Shown: in pieces, positions 32,726 to 41,665 of the stretch
Layout: each line of letters starts with the position of its first letter
How positions within the stretch are numbered: the stretch's first letter is position 1
Assembly: GCA_948146395.1 (NCBI GenBank)
Contig: OX411548.1
Span: 58,733,020 to 58,797,019 of the forward strand
DNA length: 64,000 nt
From: Fragum whitleyi
Taxonomy: Eukaryota > Mollusca > Bivalvia > Cardiida > Cardiidae
Direction of reading: 5' to 3'
The notes under the pieces: model-generated
Told to the model about the DNA's origin: nothing
Database searches by the model: none
Seen by the model: only the letters and a program-made list of their open reading frames with translations
Position numbers and translations under genes: made by a program

Positions 32726-33968
32726 TAGCTTATACGCAAAGACAATAAAATCAATCTTATATAATCAACCCGGAAACGTACACCCCCTCGACAATTAAGA
32801 TTTTTTTCCACGAAACCTTCTCAATTAAACATCATCAACAATCTAATCACATAACCATCACCTCATAACTGATAATGTATTTTGTCATTTACCATTTGTC
32901 TGCTTTTGCTTATATGCTGACTTAACTTCGGCATTTATATAAGAAGTCCAATACAGACTTTAGGACTAGACTTGTTGACGAATTAAGTAACTTCCTGAAT
33001 TGGAAAACGCAAGAGTTATTGAATTTGCGTTTATAGAATCATAAAACAATAAATTAATCATAAATCACTACTGAAAACTTGCTCTACAGAAGTTTAACTG
33101 TAAAAGAAGTGGTTAAACCAAATAAAAAAAACACGAGTCTTGCTTTGTCATTTCTAAGAGGATGGTTGACTCGTGCGTGATTCCATTAAGATGCCGAAAG
33201 TTTCAGGTTTATAACTAGGATCGATTGAGTCGAGCAAAACGTATGCCCTACCTGCGACCCAAATTTTTACTAATGTTGCGAAGGTAGAACACGAAATAGT
33301 GAAGTTATTTAAAGTCGCAACTGTAAGTATGTAAATGTAGTTACAATTGGTTAATCCAACAATAGCCGATTGAGGAACTGCTTCGAAATTTCTCGTTAGG
33401 GTGTACTTCCTTAATCAGTTATTTATCAGTTATTCATATTCCATTTACAGTGTTACTGTACGACAAATTGTAGAGCGATGCAATTCTTATAAACTATGTC
33501 GTTTGTATTGCGACCTGTCGATTGTCAAACTAAAACTTTCGAATGTAACGGAAGAAATACCATCGAAGAATAACCAAAATATCGTACCAACAGCTTTATT
33601 TGACTTTAAGTTTCGGTACTTTAGTCGCCCATTTTGATATCACTTTACAGATATAAAATATAATATACTGAAACGGAAGGATCAGTCTTGATATTTCGTA
33701 TAAATGAAATTAATACAACTAGCGTGCCTGTACTAAAATAAACGTTTTTCCCTTATTAGACAATACCGTTTATTAGGATAGTTTAATTACAAAATGGATG
33801 TTTAAATGACTTCGTCACTGGATTATATTAAATCAAAAAGGAAAGGACACGTTAAACGGAAACGGAAGAAAACCGAACGATGAGCGACCAATATATCGTA
33901 ACTACAACTTGCATATAGCTGTATTTACAGAGTTTCTGTCGACCATCGAGGAAATATTGGTAAAGTGC
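32726..33968. other. No gene recognised
   Basis: AT-rich. A 78-codon ORF at 33401 lacks domain or splice support. Confidence 0.4.
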
Positions 33969-33982
33969 TTTGGTGACAATGA

Positions 33983-34154
33983 TTGATTGATTGAATGATG
34001 TTTTACGCCGCTTTCAACATTTTTTTTCAGTTATATCTCGGCGGCTGGAGCACCTAACAATGGATTCCTGGTATTTCTCACGCCAGTACTACCAATACAT
34101 CCTTTCCTAGCCTCCAGCTGCTATCTCACATAGATCTACGATTATCGACCCGTA
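33983..34154 (-). mobile_element. SINE family 1, 5'-truncated, 14-bp target-site duplication
   Basis: It holds only the 3' two-thirds of the SINE: the head is missing and the minus-strand tail ends in (TCAA)n. It is flanked by perfect direct repeats TTTGGTGACAATGA (33969-33982 and 34155-34168). 5' truncation with a TSD is the hallmark of target-primed reverse transcription. Confidence 0.9.
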
Positions 34155-34168
34155 TTTGGTGACAATGA

Positions 34169-34329
34169 ATTCCATATTCGAGTAGCCCCGCCCCATCTGA
34201 ACGAACATGCACTTGGTTTGTATATCTCTAACGTCTAGCTTTTCAGATCCATAACATAGAAACCAATTTTCTCCCAACTCACTACCTACGAGTATGAACT
34301 AGTACACGACTATCGAAGAACAAGGGGCC
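34169..34329. other. No feature recognised
   Basis: Plain unique sequence between a SINE and a MITE. Confidence 0.35.
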
Positions 34330-34564
34330 GGGACCTGTTTTACTAAACATCTTACGATCTTTTTTGGCGTTAGTCAAAAATTTAAGTTTTTTCTTCAGTA
34401 GCAACAAAAGGTGGAATTCTGCCATGCACCATCTCATTGGAATCTTCTTCTAAAGACGATTCCAATGAGATATTGCAAGGAAGAATCTACCAATGAATGA
34501 ACACACCAGGTACGATTTTGACTTACGATCAATTTTTTCGTAAGACGTTCAGTAAAACGGACCC
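34330..34564. mobile_element. MITE with 28-bp TIRs and an inner hairpin
   Basis: The left end GGGACCTGTTTTACTAAACA mirrors the right end GTTCAGTAAAACGGACCC; both continue to CTTACGA. The middle has a perfect 14-bp stem, ATCTCATTGGAATC and GATTCCAATGAGAT (34429-34472). Possible short TSD AAGG at both sides. It is 235 bp and non-coding. Confidence 0.7.
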
Positions 34565-35584
34565 AAGGTTTTCAAACAGACGAAAATATGTAACAGTACC
34601 TCTATCTCCCTAGAAACTTCTCGCTGCATCAAGAATTCAAAACATGGAATATTCATATAATATCGAATAAAATGTAATATTCGTGAACCCGTTATTGGTG
34701 ATCTATGGTCGTACTGATCTCATTATGGAGAATTCAGTCTATGACATTGTTGGGTGGTCCTTTTTTCATAATGAGTCACAAAGAGCAAAACCCCAAACAT
34801 GCCTCTTTATGCATCACTTTGTTGGTGGTGGTGGTGATGGTGGTAAAGGTAGATTTTGCGCGGTGAGCCGTGAAATCTACGTTTAACGGTTAAAGGCTCG
34901 TGCTATTCTTTCAAAATAGATAAACCAGGTTTGAATGATACCTAAAAAGATACAAATTACCTTTAAAAATAAACTTTGGAGGGATCACGTGCAATTCCTA
35001 TCATATTTTTTTTTTAAATATACCCGATATACCTATATTAATGGACTCAACGACAACGTCAGAGCTCAATTATGAAGTTGCTGTTTTACAAAGCGAGCAT
35101 TTCAGTTCGATATAAACAGATACCCGGAATATAATATAAATAACTACAAAAAGAACTAATTTTATTTACCTGGTAAGAAGCATTAAACTATGAGACCCTA
35201 CGTAAATCCTAATTCCCCATCATTCTAAGGGACCAATCATTCAATATCCTAGTCAACGTAATATAAACTGTAAGTTTAGTTCACTCGTATGACAACTCAG
35301 CAAATCGTGATATAACGCCATAAATAGTAATCAGATGTAATCTAGATGCAATTTACATATATCCCTGAGCTAGATCTTTTTTGGCGCTTAAAAATGGGTA
35401 ATTATAACAGATGCACCCAGTAGAGTGTGTGATCACAGATGATTTCATACACTGAAGATGCATTAATAGAGAGGCGGTAGTAGTTTCTGTAACGAAATAA
35501 TTTCAACAAATACGGATAATAATAGCCTTTAACTGAAATTTCACACCAAAGGGAATATGTACGTGTATTCTGCGTTATTTATGC
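34565..35584. other. No gene recognised
   Basis: Contains a short GGT-rich run (34822-34846). No supported ORF. Confidence 0.4.
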
Positions 35585-35866
<282 letters not shown>

Positions 35867-35867
<1 letters not shown>

Positions 35868-36098
35868 TTAACGCCACTTTTTACATTTTTTTCACTTTTA
35901 TCGACTGGAGCACCTAACAATGGATTCCGGGTATTTCTCTCACCACTACAACCATCACCATCTTCTAGCTGCTGGCTCACATAGGTCTACGATTATCAAC
36001 CCATTGGTGAGAGACAAAATTAATATTCGTAAAGAATGGGTGCCGCCGTCAAGATCGACAGTCCGACGCGATACCAACTGCGCTACGACGGCGGAAAA
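35867..36098 (-). mobile_element. SINE family 1, complete head, short body
   Basis: On the minus strand: head GCCGCCGTCGTAGCGCAGTT and ATCGCGTCGGACTGTCGATC (the B box is deleted), then GTAGACCTATGTGAGCCAGC and AGGTGCTCCAGTCG. The tail runs into the giant microsatellite. The 5' end abuts a MITE A fragment at 36100. Confidence 0.75.
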
Positions 36099-36099
36099 A

Positions 36100-36319
36100 A
36101 AGGATTGACGTGCTCAGAGTAAATGACGCATTTTATCGTTTGGTTACCAAAGTCTCGTGAAGTAATGAGGGATTGATAACCAACCTATGATTTAAGGTCT
36201 CAATGCATTTATGTTGACTATTTATAGAAGTAAGTAGTTGCAAATAAAAACTGATTTACCTAAATCTTAAGTGCAACGACCCATTACCCAACAGCCCGCC
36301 CAGGGCAATAATCATAGAT
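36100..36319. mobile_element. MITE family A, copy 3 (left part missing)
   Basis: Starts at AGGATTGACGTGCTCAGAG, equivalent to the middle of copy 1, and continues through TTTATCGTTTGGTTACCAAA, GATTTAAGGTCTC and AAGTGCAACGACCCATTACC to the terminal CCCGCCCAGGGCAATAAT. The junction coincides with the SINE 5' end, so the SINE insertion or a deletion removed the left half. Confidence 0.65.
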
Positions 36320-36364
36320 TATACTTAATAAAAATACTCGTAACAATCACACGTTTATTTGACG

Positions 36365-36376
36365 TTTAACATACAC
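36365..36376. repeat. Left target-site duplication of the LINE
   Basis: TTTAACATACAC, repeated exactly at 40912-40923, immediately outside the two ends of the LINE. Confidence 0.85.
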
Positions 36377-36989
36377 AATCACAATCACGTCATAACATGG
36401 CATGATCGTGATGCAGTGATGACCATAACAGAGAAGTTTTAGATATCATCATTTTTGACAATGCTAATTATTCTGAACCGAAATACGGTGGGAGACAGAG
36501 AAATGGATCAATCTCAACATTAATGCAGTCTCGTCCGGATCAACACAAATTACTTGTCTCTCGAAGAAAAAAGAGAAGAACATGACTATGAATATAATGT
36601 TCAAAGATCTGTTTTTCTCTCTTTTTCTAATCCATAAATTCATCTGCAGTTATTCAAGCCATTTTATAATATAATTTTTGACTCTGCATGCCAATCATTG
36701 GTAGATATAATTTAATCTTAATGTAACATTTGTGTCACCAGCTGAAAACTACTTTACCTCTTTTTTCTGATAACTTATTATCAACAATGTATATACAATA
36801 TTTCTTAATATCTTTACAAATCTATTTTTTGATATCTTTTTTTATGTCAACGTTAACTTTCATTATCTGTTCACTTTTAGGAGTGTTTTGCATGGTTTCC
36901 ATTTTTGGTCGAGGAGATTGCGGTCTGGTTTGGAAAAATCTTGTTGTGTACCCGATGACAGCGCGTCACACCTTAATTAAACTTTTTGA

Positions 36990-39900
36990 TCCACCATAGG
37001 TTGTGATCTAGCTTTATGGCGCGCCTCTATCGGACATTTTTATGCATGTACTCATTGCTGCATCAAACGATTTCGCTATGTCGCTAATCTTCTAAGTTTC
37101 TTACTGGGTACAATCTCTTATATCTTACACACTTATATTGGATCCTTCCTCCTTGCCACATGTAATGGTACTCTAATTTCAATTTCCACTGTTTGTTTTA
37201 CAATCTTACAACTTTTACTCATACTGTCTGGAGATATTGAGTCTAATCCTGGTCCAGCTGCAAATGTGCCACAAGAACTTGGAGGTCTTTCGATTGTTCA
37301 TCTTAATATCCGCAGCATTCGAAATAAATTGAATTTTATCTCCGACTACCTATCTGACTTTGACATACTGTGTTTTACAGAAACCCATTTGGATTACAGC
37401 ATTCCAGACTCAGAATTGACACTTGACACACATAACAGTACATTGTACAGACATGACGTAACGTCACATTCCGGTGGTCTCCTTATATACATTAAGAATG
37501 CTCTCTATTCTACAAGAAGGACTGATTTAGAACATCGCGATATACAAGCCATTTGGGTAGAGGTCAAATACCGATCTGCATCATTTCTTCTGTGTACCAT
37601 GTACCGACCCCCAAATACACCAGTTATATTTTGGGACAGTCTAAACAATTCACTGGAAAAGGCATACGAAGTCAACCAAAACATCATAATAGTTGGTGAT
37701 CTCAATGAAAATTTACTTGACAAAAATGAAACGCACCTCACAAATATTATGTCCTTAAATGATTTAACAAATATGATTACCACACCTACCAGAGTCACGA
37801 ACACCTCAGCAACTCTCATTGACCCAGTATTGGTAACAGACTCGACTAAAGTCATACACGCTGAGACGTTAGACATCGAACCTGACATAAGTGATCACAA
37901 AGCAACTCTAACCGTACTGAAATCTAACGAAATACCGATGCAGTGCATCAAAAGGAAAATATGGTATTACAATCGAGCAGATTTTAACGAACTCAATCGA
38001 CTTATTTCAACTGAAAACTGGGACTTCATAGACGACTCAAACATTGATGAAGGATGCAGGAAATTCACAAACAAGCTTTTGGATATGATGTCAAAGTGCA
38101 TACCCTCGAAACTTATCACAGTTAGACCAAATGACAGACCGTGGTATGACTCTGAAATTAGAAGATTCAGTAGACAACGAGACAGACAAAAGAGACTTTT
38201 CACGAAAAATCGACGTCAAGCAGACTGGGACAAATATAAATTTCTTCGAAACAAGGTGAATAATCTAAAGAAATTTGCAAAACAGCGTTTCTTTAGTCAT
38301 TTGGAGGAATCTTTATGTGATTATCGTCTTCAAAATCCTAAACAATACTGGAAATATATTAGGAATCTGGTCAACACAAACAAAAAATCTGATTTAATTC
38401 CAACACTTTTAACAAAAGAAAATGATGTGGAAACATTGCATTACTCGGATTCAGAAAAAGCAGAGTGTCTCAACAATTTTTTTTCGTCTATCTCTAATGT
38501 GGATGACTCACAAACCACCCTCCCAATTTTTGTTCCTAAAACTGAAAAAAAGCTAGAAAATATCCACATAACAGTTGATGAAATTGAGAGTATCATAGGC
38601 ACGCTGAACATAAATAAGGCAGTCGGTCCAGATCTGATTAGCCACAGGCTACTCAAAAATGTTAAATCAAGCATTTCTCTACCATTATTTAAGTTGTTTA
38701 ACAAGTCAATAAGAGATCGGACATTTCCAAAGATGTGGAAGGAGTCAATAGTAAACCCCATATTTAAAAAGGGAGATAAAGCCCTAGTAAGTAATTATCG
38801 TCCTGTTTCTTTATTAAGTTGTATTGGAAAACTCATGGAAAGATGCGTCCATAGACACCTCTACAATTATTTGTATCTCAACGATCTAATCTATGCCAAA
38901 CAGTCAGGGTTCCTACCAGGTCATTCAACTGTGTATCAATTGCTAGAAATATATCACCAAATCGTCTCTTCTCTTGATTCAAAACAAAATTTATGCATGG
39001 TATTTTGTGATATATCGAAAGCTTTCGATCGAGTTTGGCATAAAGGCTTGATTTTTAAACTACGTCAGCTCGGGATATGCGATCCTGTTATCCACTGGTT
39101 CACTGATTATCTATCAGGTCGCTCTCAGTCAGTAATCGTAAACACCGTCTGTTCAAGGTCAATGTCGATTAATGCTGGCGTCCCACAGGGCTCTGTATTA
39201 GGTCCGTTGCTTTTTCTCGTATATGTAAACGATATATCCGAAAATCTTCTAAGTATATCTCGCCTTTTCGCTGATGATACTTCATTGGCATGCTCTGCAT
39301 CACACATTCCTGATATAGAAGGTATTTTAAATCATGATCTCTTTATCATATCAAACTGGGCTAAGCAATGGCTAGTTGACTTCAATCCATCAAAGACTGT
39401 GGCTATGCTCTTCTCTAGCAGACCCGCTGGTATTCCAAACCTACTTTTTAATAACACCCCTATCCAGTTTGTTGAAAACCACAAGCATCTTGGGTTGAAT
39501 CTAAGCAATAATGGTAAATGGCACGTTCACATCAGCAATATAACAAAATCAGCATCTAAAATACTTGGCATTATGAGAAAGTTAAAATTTAAGCTCAAGC
39601 GTGAGTCCCTTAACCAAATATACATATCATTTTTACGTCCTATACTTGAGTATGCTTCTGTCGTCTGGGACAATTGCTCTATTCGAGAAAAGGAGTCATT
39701 AGAAACAATCCAAATCGAGGCAGCAAGAATTGTAACTGGCATTACTCGTTCTGCACCTTTATTTTTCGTGTACAGGGAAATCGGATGGCTGAATCTGTCA
39801 GATAGAAGAAAGTATCAAAAACTTGTCTTAATATATAAAATATTAAATGGTCAAACTCCAAATTATATACATGATCTCTGTCCTCAACAAGTAAGTTCTA

Positions 39901-40424
39901 GAACAAACTATGCACTGCGTAATGCTAACCAACTTGACATAATAGCACGTAGAACTGAACTTTTTGCTAAATCTTTTTTTCCATCCGCAGTCTCACTATG
40001 GAACCAGTTGCCCGAAGAGCTAAAGTCCATAAATTCTCTTTCCCAGTTTAAATCTGCAATTTTGCAAACTTTCCCACAAAACGAGGTTCCTCGCTACTTC
40101 CTCAAAGGAGAACGTAAATACTGTATTTATCAAACTAGGATAAGGAATAAATGTAGTAATCTAAATTCTGACCTCTTTTTAAACTATATCTCACCAAGTC
40201 CTGCGTGCACTTGTGGTCACTATATCGAGGATGACGATCACTATCTTTTTAACTGTAGACTCTACATTGAACCTAGAATCAAAATGTTTCGTCAGTTAAG
40301 ATATTTCCATCCTTTAAGTGTAAAATTGCTTCTCCATGGCTCCACAGACTTACCATTTGAAGATAACGTCAAAATTTTCGAATCCGTACAAACTTTTATC
40401 AAAGAAACAGGACGATTTAAGTGA
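36990..40424 (+). CDS. LINE endonuclease-reverse transcriptase polyprotein with N-terminal 2A
   Basis: The frame is open from 36990 to TGA... more exactly to the stop ending at 40424, with no internal stop. It has no ATG before the endonuclease (the GTG at 37266 reads VPQELGG after the 2A). The leader is hydrophobic (ANLLSFLLGTISYILHTYIG), then LLLILSGDIESNPGP. Endonuclease landmarks: HLNIRSIRNK (37299), TETHLD (37380), GDLNEN (37698), SDHKATL (37890). RT landmarks: VGPD (38621), SNYRPVSLLS (38790), FCDISKAFDRVWHKG (39004), GVPQGSVLGPLLF (39178), FADD (39267; Phe replaces the usual Tyr). The C-terminus carries CTCGHYIEDDDHYLFNC, a CxC...H...C knuckle. It would nick target DNA and copy element RNA at the nick. 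The true initiation codon is unclear: a non-AUG start, a frameshift or 5' decay are possible. Confidence 0.9.
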   Translation, partial: STIGCDLALWRASIGHFYACTHCCIKRFRYVANLLSFLLGTISYILHTYIGSFLLATCNGTLISISTVCFTILQLLLILSGDIESNPGPAANVPQELGGLSIVHLNIRSIRNKLNFISDYLSDFDILCFTETHLDYSIPDSELTLDTHNSTLYRHDVTSHSGGLLIYIKNALYSTRRTDLEHRDIQAIWVEVKYRSASFLLCTMYRPPNTPVIFWDSLNNSLEKAYEVNQNIIIVGDLNENLLDKNETHLTNIMSLNDLTNMITTPTRVTNTSATLIDPVLVTDSTKVIHAETLDIEPDISDHKATLTVLKSNEIPMQCIKRKIWYYNRADFNELNRLISTENWDFIDDSNIDEGCRKFTNKLLDMMSKCIPSKLITVRPNDRPWYDSEIRRFSRQRDRQKRLFTKNRRQADWDKYKFLRNKVNNLKKFAKQRFFSHLEESLCDYRLQNPKQYWKYIRNLVNTNKKSDLIPTLLTKENDVETLHYSDSEKAECLNNFFSSISNVDDSQTTLPIFVPKTEKKLENIHITVDEIESIIGTLNINKAVGPDLISHRLLKNVKSSISLPLFKLFNKSIRDRTFPKMWKESIVNPIFKKGDKALVSNYRPVSLLSCIGKLMERCVHRHLYNYLYLNDLIYAKQSGFLPGHSTVYQLLEIYHQIVSSLDSKQNLCMVFCDISKAFDRVWHKGLIFKLRQLGICDPVIHWFTDYLSGRSQSVIVNTVCSRSMSINAGVPQGSVLGPLLFLVYVNDISENLLSISRLFADDTSLACSASHIPDIEGILNHDLFIISNWAKQWLVDFNPSKTVAMLFSSRPAGIPNLLFNNTPIQFVENHKHLGLNLSNNGKWHVHISNITKSASKILGIMRKLKFKLKRESLNQIYISFLRPILEYASVVWDNCSIREKESLETIQIEAARIVTGITRSAPLFFVYREIGWLNLSDRRKYQKLVLIYKILNGQTPNYIHDLCPQQVSSRTNYALRNANQLDIIARRTELFAKSFFPSAVSLWNQLPEELKSINSLSQFKSAILQTFPQNEVPRYFLKGERKYCIYQTRIRNKCSNLNSDLFLNYISPSPACTCGHYIEDDDHYLFNCRLYIEPRIKMFRQLRYFHPLSVKLLLHGSTDLPFEDNVKIFESVQTFIKETGRFK
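37209..37256 (+). other. 2A-type ribosome-skipping motif
   Basis: Encodes QLLLILSGDIESNPGP. The D-x-E-x-N-P-G-P signature (37233-37256) is complete, including the Gly before Asp and the Leu-rich lead. In known 2A sequences, the ribosome omits the Gly-Pro bond, releasing the upstream part and continuing from Pro (codon 37254-37256). 2A sequences are documented in picornaviruses and in some non-LTR retrotransposons. Here it would detach the hydrophobic leader from the endonuclease-RT protein. Activity is inferred, not shown. Confidence 0.85.
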
Positions 40425-40911
40425 AACGCAGCAATACTTTTGTAATTAGTTTTTTACACAACAATTTATATTTTTAGCCAGAACCGCGGTCCGACCATTT
40501 GTGTAATATCCTGCAAAATACGCCCTAATGTATTTGTACATATATATTATTTTCATACTCCTTAGGGTATTTAATTTCAAGTTGTCAGTAGCTATCAACA
40601 TCTCCAAACCGGAATGCAACTTCTTTGGTCTTACAGGTAACTCTATTCAAATAACGTAGTGACTATATTGTTTTACCTGTGCGCAATATTCGCAATTGCC
40701 TTTACAACTTGTAGGTCTTTTCCGGCTATTGAGCACAGGGAAATCAACTTAAACTGAAGAAGATAACTTTTGTAAAAAATCAAAGGGAATGACCGTATCT
40801 AAGTTGTTCGAACTTGTGGTCAGACCCCTTTGCCATATAATATATGTATATGTATTTCTTTGATATAAATTCTTTGTAATTTACTGGCAATAAAATATGT
40901 TTAAACTAAAC
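40425..40911 (+). other. LINE 3' UTR and tail
   Basis: Non-coding, ending CAATAAAATATGTTTAAACT followed by AAAC. The AATAAA and the TTTAAACTAAAC tail recur at the end of the SINE at 46887-47104, which suggests the two share retrotransposition recognition sequence. Confidence 0.7.
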
Positions 40912-40923
40912 TTTAACATACAC
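40912..40923. repeat. Right target-site duplication of the LINE
   Basis: TTTAACATACAC, identical to 36365-36376. Confidence 0.85.
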
Positions 40924-41255
40924 CCAGAAATGAATAGATTTTGGGCGTCATTTAAAAAAATCGATTGTACAATAGATATCAAACTACTTTTTCCGCCATT
41001 TTGGTTCAGACATTTCTGTTGATGGATCGATAAACATCGCATCTACAGGTTGAACAATGTTAAGTCACGAGATTTTTGTCCCCCTCCAAGGAATTTCTCT
41101 TTGGTTCAGGACGGACGGACGGACGGGGACAAGCGATCCATCAAATAACAAGCGATCAATCAATTGCTGAATCAAAGACAGCGTTACCAGTCAATAGATG
41201 TAAAATGTTCGCAAACTTGCCTAGACAAAGCGTGTGATTAAATAGCATGTCGATA
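40924..41255. repeat. GGAC-type repeat remnant
   Basis: TTTTTGTCCCCCTCCAAGGA and GGACGGACGGACGGACGGGG (41070-41131) resemble the common dispersed repeat ends, with a following AAGCGATC duplicated word. The boundaries are unclear. Confidence 0.45.
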
Positions 41256-41321
41256 GCTCAGTGCGTAACATGTGTAACTCCCTATATGTTTATAGGGAGT
41301 TACAACTGTTTCACGCTGAGC
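41256..41321. repeat. Hairpin with perfect 14-bp stem
   Basis: TGTAACTCCCTATA (41273-41286) and TATAGGGAGTTACA (41291-41304) are perfect mirrors around TGTT. Outer GCTCAGTGCG and CACGCTGAGC extend the pairing imperfectly. Confidence 0.65.
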
Positions 41322-41436
41322 CCTCGATGTGCGTAACCAGAATTTTCTAGGCGACCCGATGAACAGTGCATACATTATGCAAGAAAAACGCCCCAGCACC
41401 AACAACCAACTGTCTTCACGGAGGAAGTACGAGGAT

Positions 41437-41665
41437 CGTTCCTTGTGATATCTTTTATTTTTAATTTCAAATGCTCGTGTTAATAATCCATAAACGTTTT
41501 CGTTGGAGAATATTATTTTGTCTCAGCGGGAGAGGAGCGAGGATTTTCCCTTGTGACATCTTTTATATTTAATTTCAAATGCACGTTAGTTAATAATCTA
41601 GACATGGTTACTACAATGATTATCCATAAACGTTCTTTGTTGGAGAATATTATTTTGTTTTACGC
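41437..41665 (+). repeat. Imperfect tandem duplication, about 100-bp unit
   Basis: TTCCTTGTGATATCTTTTAT ... CATAAACGTTTTCGTTGGAG AATATTATTTTGT and a second copy TTCCCTTGTGACATCTTTTA ... CATAAACGTTCTTTGTTGGA GAATATTATTTTGT. The second copy holds a 30-bp insertion. Confidence 0.6.

Larger units (their letters stand above)
36377..40911 (+). mobile_element. Non-LTR retrotransposon (jockey/CR1-type LINE) with 2A motif
   Basis: The 4535-bp insertion is bounded by a perfect 12-bp TSD. Order: a 5' region of about 610 bp without a clear ORF1, a hydrophobic leader, a 2A motif, an apurinic-type endonuclease plus reverse transcriptase ORF, a 490-bp 3' UTR, and a short tail AATAAAATATGTTTAAACTAAAC. There is no LTR, integrase or RNase H. 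The intact RT ORF and perfect TSD suggest a young insertion. A 70-codon hydrophobic ORF (ATG at 36787, ending 36999) lies upstream in another frame; whether it belongs to the leader is unknown. Clade (CR1, L2 or Rex1-like) cannot be fixed by eye. Confidence 0.9.

Noticed and set aside
37266..37268. GTG as start codon of the LINE ORF
   Set aside because: The frame is open upstream through the 2A motif, and GTG is a Val codon just after it. Eukaryotic initiation here is unlikely.
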